From: Amycolatopsis sp. A133
Lineage (GTDB): Bacteria > Actinomycetota > Actinomycetes > Mycobacteriales > Pseudonocardiaceae
Direction of reading: 5' to 3'
Assembly: GCF_031082405.1 (NCBI RefSeq)
Contig: NZ_JAVHJU010000057.1
Span: 62,001-126,000, forward strand
DNA length: 64,000 nt
Of this stretch, positions 57,979 to 64,000 are shown piece after piece; positions within the stretch are counted from its first letter, which is position 1, and every line of letters starts with the position of its first letter. The position numbers were made by a program, and so were the translations under genes. The notes under the pieces were generated by a model that had not been told where the DNA came from, searched no databases, and saw only the letters and a list, made by a program, of their open reading frames with translations.

Positions 57979-59022
57979 ATGCGCGGGCGATCGCGGTCCG
58001 AGCGGGCCACCCTGGCGGACGTCGCCCGGCTGGCCGGCGTGTCGCCGGCGACCGCTTCGAAGGTCCTGAATGGACGCAGCGACGTCGGGGCGAGCACCCG
58101 CGAGCTCGTCCTCGGGGCCATCAACGAACTCGGCTACAAGCCGACGACGGCCCGGCGGGACCTGCAGCGGGAGCGCACGCTCGTCACCGTGCTCGACATC
58201 GTGGAGTCGCGCTACGCGGGGACGGTGCTCCAAGGCATCCTCGTCGCCGCGAACGCCGCCCACGCCGAGCTCCTCCTGCGCCTGCCGCCCGCGGACTGGA
58301 CCGGCACGAGCCGCACCGCCGCCCGGGCGTGGGTGGCGGAGCTGCAGGCGGCCGGGGTGGCCGGCGTGGTCGCACTCGCCGTCGCCGTGCCCGGCTCGGT
58401 GCTCCTCGCCGCGGAAGAGGCGAAGCTGCCGGTGGTGACCATCGACCCCATCAACACGACCGGCTCCCGGGTCGTGAGCATCGGCTCCACCAACTGGGCG
58501 GGCGGTCGCTCGGCGACCGAGCACGTCATCGGGCTCGGCCACCGCCGGGTCGGCTGGATCGGCGGTCCGCTCGGCTCCGCGCCCTCGGCGGAACGCTTCC
58601 ACGGGTACCAGGCCGCGCTGCACGCGGCGGACCTCACGCTGGAGCGCGCGCTGATCCGCCACGACGCGTTCGCCGTCGAAGCCGGGCTCCGGCACGGCCG
58701 CGACCTGCTGGCGCTCGGCGAGCGGCCCACCGCGATCGTCGCGGGCAACGACGAAATCGCCGTCGGCGTGCTCGCCGCGGCCCGCGAACTCCGGATCACC
58801 GTGCCGGCGCAGCTGTCGGTCACCGGGTTCGACGACACACCGCAGGCGCAGTGGACCACGCCGCGGCTGACGTCGGTCGGGCAGCCGCTTGCCGGGATGG
58901 GCCGGATGGCCGTCGAAACCGTGCTCGCCATGGCGGGCGGCGGCCGGCCGGCCTCCCGGCACCTCGAGCTGGCGACGACCCTCAACGTCCGCGACTCCAC
59001 CGGCCCCGCGACACCGGCGTGA
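57979..59022 (+). CDS. LacI-family regulator
   Basis: 347 residues. The N-terminal helix-turn-helix TLADVARLAGVSPATASKVLNG is followed by the hinge helix and a periplasmic-binding-like domain (IVAGNDEIAVGVLAAARELR and VTGFDDTPQAQWTTPRLTS near the end are standard). GGAG lies seven bases before the ATG. Its operator is probably the dyad at 57950-57964. No sugar gene is adjacent: the neighbour downstream is a convergent esterase only five bases away. The target genes are therefore probably elsewhere. Confidence 0.9.
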   Translation: MRGRSRSERATLADVARLAGVSPATASKVLNGRSDVGASTRELVLGAINELGYKPTTARRDLQRERTLVTVLDIVESRYAGTVLQGILVAANAAHAELLLRLPPADWTGTSRTAARAWVAELQAAGVAGVVALAVAVPGSVLLAAEEAKLPVVTIDPINTTGSRVVSIGSTNWAGGRSATEHVIGLGHRRVGWIGGPLGSAPSAERFHGYQAALHAADLTLERALIRHDAFAVEAGLRHGRDLLALGERPTAIVAGNDEIAVGVLAAARELRITVPAQLSVTGFDDTPQAQWTTPRLTSVGQPLAGMGRMAVETVLAMAGGGRPASRHLELATTLNVRDSTGPATPA

Positions 59023-59026
59023 AGGG

Positions 59027-60268
59027 TCAGCGGCGCTGCCGCGCCAGCCACGGCCAGAGGTGGGTGCCCCCGGTGCTCGGGTCGTTGCGGGCCACGTAGA
59101 TCCACGACCAGTGACCGGGGAACCGGTACCCGTTGCGGACGACGTGGTCGTAGAGCGTCAGCTCGGAGCGGGGGATCAGCTCGTGCGCGTGGACGGTGTT
59201 GGCCTGCGGGTCCACCGTGTCGTCGTCGCGGGAGGCGACCAGCCAGGTGGGAGTGCTGATCGCGGCCAGCTCGGCGTCGGGGACCAGCGGTGGGCCGCCC
59301 TCCTCCCGGGCGGCGACGACTCCGCAGACCGGGACCGACGCGGCGAACGTCGTGGGGTAGGTCGTCGTCATCTTCAGTGTCATGTAGCCGCCGTTGCTGC
59401 AGCCGGCGACGTGGACGCGGCCGGGGTCGACCGGCCGCGTGCGCTGCACCTCCCGGATGATCTCGTGGATGAGCGGGGCGAAGCGGGGGCCGTCGTCCAT
59501 CCAGGCGGACGTGCATTGCGGGGCCACCACGTGAGCGCCGCCGAAGATCGTTTGTGCTTCCCTGGTGGCGAAACCGAGTGCGCCGCGGTTGGCGCGCAAC
59601 GGGGTTTCGTTGTCGTAGTAGCCGTCGGGCAGGGAAGCGCCTTCGCCACCGCCGTGGAGCCAGACGATCAGGGGCCGCCGGCCGCGGTGGGCCGTGGGGG
59701 AGTACAGCCGGTACTTCATCCCGGAGCGGGAGGTGTGGTGGCTGAAGGCGTCGGCTTCGGGGTTGACCAGCCGGCCCTGCGTGAACCGGGTGAAGGTGAC
59801 CGGCCGGCCGTGCCGCGGACGGAGGGGGGCGGTCTGGGTGATCGTGTAGGCGAGGTCGAGCCGCACGTTGCGGCGCTTGCTGTCGAGGTAGCCGAGGGTG
59901 CCGCCGCCGGTCTGGCCCTCGCCGTGGCTCAGCTCGAGCACGATGTTCCCGCGGGCGTCGAGCCGGGCGGCCGTCACGGGCCGGTCGAGGTCGTAGCCGA
60001 CGTCCTGGCCGCCGGTGTCGATCGGGCTGGTGGCCTTCGCGTGCACGCGGAAGGTGCCGGTGGTCAGGCTCGCGGGGTCGATCGGCCCGATGCGGGCGGT
60101 GCCGAGGGTGATCGCGGTGATCTGTTCCCCGCCGTCGAGCGTCTCGGCGCCGAGGGTGAAACCCACGCCGTCGCGGCCGGTGGCGCGGGCGACGTCCGGC
60201 AACGCGAGGCCCGCGGTGAGACCCGCGCCGGTGACCAGCGCGGTGCGGCGGCTGAAGACCTTGTCCAT
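59027..60268 (-). CDS. Tat-exported alpha/beta-hydrolase (prolyl-oligopeptidase-like esterase)
   Basis: 413 residues. FSRRTALVTGAGLTAGLALP is a twin-arginine signal. The catalytic domain is in the second half: PLIVWLHGGGEGASLPDG for the oxyanion hole, VAGCSNGGYMTLKM for the nucleophile Ser, an Asp around SRDDDTVDPQ and a late His (GHWSWIYV). Relatives are secreted acyl esterases, some active on PHB or feruloyl groups. The start at 60268 has AAGGAG five bases upstream; GTG 60274 is six bases earlier. Convergent with lacI. Confidence 0.83.
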   Translation of the reverse strand: MDKVFSRRTALVTGAGLTAGLALPDVARATGRDGVGFTLGAETLDGGEQITAITLGTARIGPIDPASLTTGTFRVHAKATSPIDTGGQDVGYDLDRPVTAARLDARGNIVLELSHGEGQTGGGTLGYLDSKRRNVRLDLAYTITQTAPLRPRHGRPVTFTRFTQGRLVNPEADAFSHHTSRSGMKYRLYSPTAHRGRRPLIVWLHGGGEGASLPDGYYDNETPLRANRGALGFATREAQTIFGGAHVVAPQCTSAWMDDGPRFAPLIHEIIREVQRTRPVDPGRVHVAGCSNGGYMTLKMTTTYPTTFAASVPVCGVVAAREEGGPPLVPDAELAAISTPTWLVASRDDDTVDPQANTVHAHELIPRSELTLYDHVVRNGYRFPGHWSWIYVARNDPSTGGTHLWPWLARQRR

Positions 60269-60313
60269 GCGCACTCCTTCGTCGTGGGTGTCGTCGTGGG
60301 GCTCACCGCCCGC

Positions 60314-61150
60314 TCACCACGAGCCGAACAGTTGCTGGGCAACGTTCCTGCAGACATCGGCCCCGTACCGGTGCCCGGTGCCCTGGTCCGGGTAGCGCAC
60401 CAGCACCGCGAGCACCCAATGGTCCCAGATCGCCAGGCAGTTCACCGTCCACCAAGTGCCGTGCAGCGTCCAGCCGTTCTTGACGGCGATGCGTTCGCCC
60501 GCGAGGGCCGGCGCCTCCGGGATACCGAACGCGTTGCCCGGATCGACCGACTGCATGAGCTCCAGCAGCTTGGCCCGCCACTGCGCGCTCACCCCCGGCC
60601 CGCCGGCCACGCACCGGCCCAGCAGCGTCGCGTCGGTCGCGGACATCGTGGTCTTGGACCACCAATCCGGGTGGATCCGCGTCTCGTGCAACCCGCAGGT
60701 CCGGATCATCCGCTCGATCGAAGCGTCCCCGCCGAGGCGCAGGTACAGCGCCTGGGCGGCGCGATCGTCGCTGACCCGGATCATCCGGCTCAGCCGGTTG
60801 TCTTCGTCGGCCGAAAGCCGTGAGCCGCGCAAGGCGAGGAAGTCCACGGCGAGCCAGACCTTGATCACGGATTCGGTCGTGGTGCGCAAGGTTCCGTCGC
60901 CGACCACGGCACCGGAGCCGAGCTCGCGCAACGCCCAGGACCACTCGCCCCGGACGTCGAGCGCCACCTTGACTTCCTTCGGGCTCGGCACGGCCGGACG
61001 CGTGATCGAAAACTGCGGCGCGGTGTTCGGCGGCCCGGCCGAGGCCGGTCGCCCCGTCGCAGCGGTTACGTCCGCTGGACGAAGGCAGACCGCCGCGGCG
61101 ACCGCACCGATGACGACGCCCAGCAGGACGACGATAACGGGAATACGCAT
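60314..61150 (-). CDS. Beta-lactamase-fold serine hydrolase
   Basis: 278 residues with an N-terminal hydrophobic signal or anchor (VIVVLLGVVIGAVAAAVCL). Class A-like motifs are Ser94-Val-Ile-Lys97, an SDD at 127-129 and a KNG near 222 in place of the usual KTG. These suggest a penicillin-recognising or related hydrolase. The motifs are consistent with activity, but the changed KTG box makes beta-lactam resistance uncertain. It starts 25 bases downstream of the membrane protein coupled to the sigma factor and may belong to the same transcript. Confidence 0.82.
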   Translation of the reverse strand: MRIPVIVVLLGVVIGAVAAAVCLRPADVTAATGRPASAGPPNTAPQFSITRPAVPSPKEVKVALDVRGEWSWALRELGSGAVVGDGTLRTTTESVIKVWLAVDFLALRGSRLSADEDNRLSRMIRVSDDRAAQALYLRLGGDASIERMIRTCGLHETRIHPDWWSKTTMSATDATLLGRCVAGGPGVSAQWRAKLLELMQSVDPGNAFGIPEAPALAGERIAVKNGWTLHGTWWTVNCLAIWDHWVLAVLVRYPDQGTGHRYGADVCRNVAQQLFGSW

Positions 61151-61175
61151 CGGAACTCGCCTCGGCCGGAAACGC

Positions 61176-62048
61176 TCAGCGGTTCAGCTGCACCGAATTC
61201 AGCAATTCCAGCGCGGCCTGCTTGTTGGCGTGCGAGCTGTCGAGTTCGATCGTGTAGGCCCCGAGCGTCCGGTGCTGGTGCAGGGGGAGCGGGTCCTCGG
61301 GGGAAACGCCGTCCGAGGCCCGGCTGCTCGGTGACACGAACATGGAGAAACAGCGGCTGTCGAGCGGGGCCCGCACCGCCTCGGCGCCGGGGCAGAGGAC
61401 GAGGGTGTTGGCTTCGGGCTCGCTGGTGAACGTGACGATCTGCTGCCCACCGGGAACGTGCAGCGACTTCAGCGGCGAGGCGATCGACGGCGGGGTGGTC
61501 CCGATCTTCCCCAGCAGGGCGAGCATTTCCCCGGCCGTCACCGGTTTTGTCGTCCTCGCCCAGATCCAGCGACCCGGTCCGTCCTGCCACATGACCGACT
61601 TCGGGTCGGCGATCTGGCCGGCGGTCGTGGGCTTCGCGGCCGACGCGCTCTTGGGGGCGGCGCTTTCCCGGACTTCGATTTCGAACGCGTACTTGTGGTC
61701 CTGTCCGTAGTGCAGGCCGGCGAAGTGCGGCTGGACGGCCCAATGCAGCAACTTCCAGGACCTGTCCTCGAGACTCACCGACGGCGCGGCCGGGAGCACC
61801 TTTTCGGCGGCCGGTGGCTGGTCCGGCGCGGCGGACAAGGCATTCGCGGGCGTCGCCGGCGGGGTATCCCGGTCGAGCACCCCGACGGTGCCCGCACCGA
61901 GGGCGGCCACCGCGAGGGTCACCGCGGCGACGCTCACCGTCCGGCGCCGCCGGATCCGGCGGGTGGCGACGGCGAGCACGTCGCCGGGATCGGGGGCCAG
62001 GGCCTCCTGGGCGCGCAGCACGCGGCGCAACTCGTCGAGATCGGTCAT
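61176..62048 (-). CDS. Single-pass membrane protein coupled to the SigE-type sigma factor
   Basis: 290 residues. A short N-terminal cytoplasmic part, a membrane helix at about 37-58 (SVAAVTLAVAALGAGTVGVL) and an extracytoplasmic domain of about 220 residues with two cysteines. Its ATG shares one base with the sigma factor's TGA, so it is translated with it. The position and layout suit an anti-sigma factor or a sensor, but no zinc-binding HxxxCxxC motif is present in the cytoplasmic part. The outer domain is not recognised. Confidence 0.7.
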   Translation of the reverse strand: MTDLDELRRVLRAQEALAPDPGDVLAVATRRIRRRRTVSVAAVTLAVAALGAGTVGVLDRDTPPATPANALSAAPDQPPAAEKVLPAAPSVSLEDRSWKLLHWAVQPHFAGLHYGQDHKYAFEIEVRESAAPKSASAAKPTTAGQIADPKSVMWQDGPGRWIWARTTKPVTAGEMLALLGKIGTTPPSIASPLKSLHVPGGQQIVTFTSEPEANTLVLCPGAEAVRAPLDSRCFSMFVSPSSRASDGVSPEDPLPLHQHRTLGAYTIELDSSHANKQAALELLNSVQLNR

Positions 62049-62542
62049 CAAACAGTCTCCTTGCCTTCGTTGAGCTGGATGCGCAGCGAGTTCAGTCCGC
62101 GCGAGATGTGGCTGCGCACCGTGCCGGTCGCGCAGCCGAGCATCGCCGCGATCTCGCCGTCGTCGCGGTCTTCGTAGAACCGCAGCACGATCGACGCCCG
62201 CTGTGCGCGGCTCAGCTGGGCGAGCATGCCGGTGAGCTGGTCGGCGTCGGCGATCCGCCGCGCCGGATCGGGCGCGGCCGGCTCCCGGAACCGGGCCACG
62301 TCCGAAGTGGGGCGCACGGACCGCTGGTACCAGTGGCGGTGCCACGAGAGGTAGCCGTTGACGACCACCTGCCGCATGTACAACTCGGGCCGGTCCGCCG
62401 CCGCGATCCGCCGCCAGCTCTTGTGCGCGCGCACGAGCGCGTCCTGCACCACGTCCTGAGCCAGGTCCCGGTCACCGGTCAGCACGGCGGCGAAGCGCAG
62501 CAGGCTGGGCAGCTGCTCTCGTGCGAACTCTTCGAAGTGCAC
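62048..62542 (-). CDS. SigE-family ECF sigma factor
   Basis: 164 residues from GTG 62542. Region 2 (GDRDLAQDVVQDALVRAHKSW) and region 4 (LRFYEDRDDGEIAAMLGCATGTVRSHI) are both present, as in the small SigE-family (SACE_-type) factors of actinobacteria. AAGAGGT lies directly before the start. Its stop overlaps the start of the membrane protein at 61176-62048. With that protein it probably forms an envelope-stress switch, although the regulator is not of a recognised anti-sigma type. Confidence 0.85.
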   Translation of the reverse strand: MHFEEFAREQLPSLLRFAAVLTGDRDLAQDVVQDALVRAHKSWRRIAAADRPELYMRQVVVNGYLSWHRHWYQRSVRPTSDVARFREPAAPDPARRIADADQLTGMLAQLSRAQRASIVLRFYEDRDDGEIAAMLGCATGTVRSHISRGLNSLRIQLNEGKETV

Positions 62543-62706
62543 ACCTCTTAAGATGCGCCCGGCCCGCGATCTGTTGCAGTTGCGCCCGAGATCGTCCGGA
62601 ACGGCTCCCGCGGCGCGGCGATTCCTTTCGCCCGCCGGCGGAGTCAGAGAGGAGCCCGGCTGACGAGCAGGAGCGTGACGTGCCGGAAAGCGAGAGGAAA
62701 CCCGCC

Positions 62707-63456
62707 ATGAGAGTGCCCTCGGTCGTGTCTGCCCAGGAGTGGGAGGCCGCCCGTCAGAAGCTGCTGGTGAAGGAGAAGGAGCAGACCCGCGCGCACGACG
62801 CGCTGGCCGCGCAGCGCCGCCGGATGCCGTGGATGGCGGTGGAGAAGGACTACCGGTTCGACGGCCCGGACGGGCCCGTGGGCCTGCTCGACCTGTTCGA
62901 GGGCCGCCGCCAGCTGATCGTCTACCGGTTCTTCTTCGAGCCGGGGGTGCACGGCTGGCCGGAGCGTGGCTGCGTCGGGTGCTCGATGATGGCCGACCAG
63001 GTCGCCCACCTCGCGCACCTGAACGCCCGTGGCACGACGTACGCGCGGGTGTCGCGGGCACCGCAGCCGGACATCCGGCGGTTGACGGCGGAGATGGGCT
63101 GGGACAGCCCCTGGTACACCCTCACCGACGACTTCGACGCCGACTTCGGGGTGGACGAATGGCACGGCACCAACGCGTTCGTGCGGGACGGCGAGCGGGT
63201 GTTCCGCACCTACTTCGTCAACCACCGCGGTGACGAAGCGCTGGGCAGCACGTGGAGCTACCTCGATCTCACCGCGTTCGGCCGGCAGGAGGACTGGGAG
63301 GACTCGCCGGAGGGACACCCGCAGACCCGGGCCTACGAGTGGTGGCGGCGGCACGACGAGTACGAAACGGGGACCGACCCGTGGGAGGGGCACCTCGACG
63401 AGAAGGTGGTCGCCGCCAAGGCGCACGCACGCACGTCGGCGGGCGAGGCGACCTGA
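62707..63456 (+). CDS. DUF899 thioredoxin-fold protein
   Basis: 249 residues. The DUF899 pattern is clear: PWMAVEKDYRFDGPDGPVGLLDLFEGRRQLIVYRFF, followed by GCVGCSMMADQVAHLAHLNARGTTYARVSRAP and TWSYLDLTAFGRQEDWEDSPEG. The fold is thioredoxin-like, and the two Cys of CVGC could be redox-active. Function unknown. GAGAGGAAACC lies before the ATG; the upstream open frame into 62521 is not like the family. Followed by a hairpin at 63460-63524. Confidence 0.85.
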   Translation: MRVPSVVSAQEWEAARQKLLVKEKEQTRAHDALAAQRRRMPWMAVEKDYRFDGPDGPVGLLDLFEGRRQLIVYRFFFEPGVHGWPERGCVGCSMMADQVAHLAHLNARGTTYARVSRAPQPDIRRLTAEMGWDSPWYTLTDDFDADFGVDEWHGTNAFVRDGERVFRTYFVNHRGDEALGSTWSYLDLTAFGRQEDWEDSPEGHPQTRAYEWWRRHDEYETGTDPWEGHLDEKVVAAKAHARTSAGEAT

Positions 63457-63459
63457 CCG

Positions 63460-63524
63460 CCGCACCGGCCGGCTTCCCGGCCCGCGGCCCGTTCGTCGGG
63501 TCGCGGCGCCGGGAACCGGTGCGG
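63460..63524. terminator. Terminator-like hairpin with a five-base bulge
   Basis: Left arm CCGCACCGG, bulge CCGGC, then TTCCCGGC (63460-63481). The right arm GCCGGGAACCGGTGCGG at 63508-63524 pairs fully with the left except for the bulge. It lies in the gap between the DUF899 gene and the convergent partial gene and may serve both. Confidence 0.6.
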
Positions 63525-63544
63525 TGTCCAGCCGGGTGGCTCGT

Positions 63545-64000
63545 TCAGTAGGGGTTGCCCGGCACGTTGAGGTGCGTCTGGTACAGACCGAACCCGCCAC
63601 CGGAAACCCCGGAGGTGAGGTACAGGGTCCGCCCGTCCGGCCCGCCGAACGCCGCGTTGGTGGTGTTGCGACCGGCGGAAATGGTGCCGAGCTGGGCCCC
63701 CGAAGGGGAAAAGACGTGGACGAGCCCTTCGTCGTAGGAGGCCCAGTACAGGTTGCCCGCGCAGTCGACGGTCGCGCCGTCCGGTGTCCTCATGTTCGCG
63801 AACGTCGTGCGGTTGCCGGTGCTGCCGTCGGGGAAGACGGTGTACTTCATGATCACGTTGGCGCCGGTGGCTCCCACGTAGAGCGTCTTGCCGTCCGGGG
63901 ACAGGACAACGCCGTTCGGCTGCGGCAGCGAGTCGTCGACGAGGCTGACCACGCCGTCGCGGACGCGGAAGACGCCGGTCCGGCCGCCTTGCTCGTCGGC
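63545..64000 (-). CDS. SMP-30/gluconolactonase-like beta-propeller protein, partial
   Basis: Open to the window edge, so only the last ~151 codons are seen. The C-terminal half has SMP-30-type blades: LPQPNGVVLSPDGKTLYVGA, then RTPDGATVDCAGNLYWAS and NAAFGGPDGRTLYLTSG. These enzymes hydrolyse sugar lactones. Signal peptide, start and metal-site residues lie outside the window. Confidence 0.8.
   Translation of the reverse strand, partial: ADEQGGRTGVFRVRDGVVSLVDDSLPQPNGVVLSPDGKTLYVGATGANVIMKYTVFPDGSTGNRTTFANMRTPDGATVDCAGNLYWASYDEGLVHVFSPSGAQLGTISAGRNTTNAAFGGPDGRTLYLTSGVSGGGFGLYQTHLNVPGNPY

Overview
This is a chromosomal window from a very GC-rich actinomycete. The gene families point to a filamentous soil actinobacterium of the Amycolatopsis/Pseudonocardiaceae type: PadR with DUF1048, GAF-ANTAR and SpoIIE-type regulators, MmyB-type XRE regulators, a WD40 STAND protein, and many secreted glycoside hydrolases. 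The genus is an inference. No tRNA, rRNA, CRISPR array, insertion sequence or phage gene was seen.

Layout. 0-6.5 kb: a seven-repeat EAR beta-propeller gene with a DUF5624-like partner, then a three-gene unit (two-TM protein, cupin-like protein, inositol-monophosphatase-like protein), then an ArsB-like permease. 6.6-12.3 kb: a 1907-residue TIR / inactive metallophosphatase / NACHT / pentapeptide / WD40 protein. 12.4-19 kb: a MOSC-reductase-ferredoxin fusion, an SDR and its divergent regulator, a serine hydrolase, the remains of a DrrAB-like exporter, and PadR with two DUF1048 genes. 19-36.4 kb: a stress-signalling region with two CheB-like proteins, a CheR-PAS protein, STAS and STAS/ATPase proteins, two ANTAR regulators and a SpoIIE-type phosphatase, plus a SulP transporter and an XRE-AAA-LuxR regulator. 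Three promoters of GTTN-N14-GGGTAN form, like SigB-class promoters, lie before genes of this region.

36.4-54.7 kb is a polysaccharide region. A tight operon of three secreted proteins (DPBB/barwin-like, GH128 beta-1,3-glucanase, thaumatin-like) resembles plant PR-4, PR-2 and PR-5. Next come a GH4 alpha-galactosidase with a sugar ABC importer, a secreted GH114 polygalactosaminidase, a DeoR regulator, and an AgaS / hexosamine kinase / EamA transporter / tagatose-6-P kinase / class II aldolase operon. Two near-identical 27-bp elements, one before GH114 and one between deoR and agaS, tie the extracellular enzyme to the cytoplasmic pathway. I read this as a galactosamine-polymer utilisation locus, aimed at fungal galactosaminogalactan or a Pel-like polymer. 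A GH65 enzyme and a discoidin-GH64 protein follow.

54.7-64 kb: a second SDR/XRE pair, a TetR repressor controlling itself and a DJ-1-like gene through two matching operators, a LacI regulator, a Tat-exported esterase, a beta-lactamase-fold protein, a SigE-family sigma factor with a coupled membrane protein, a DUF899 gene, and a partial SMP-30-like gene cut by the window edge.
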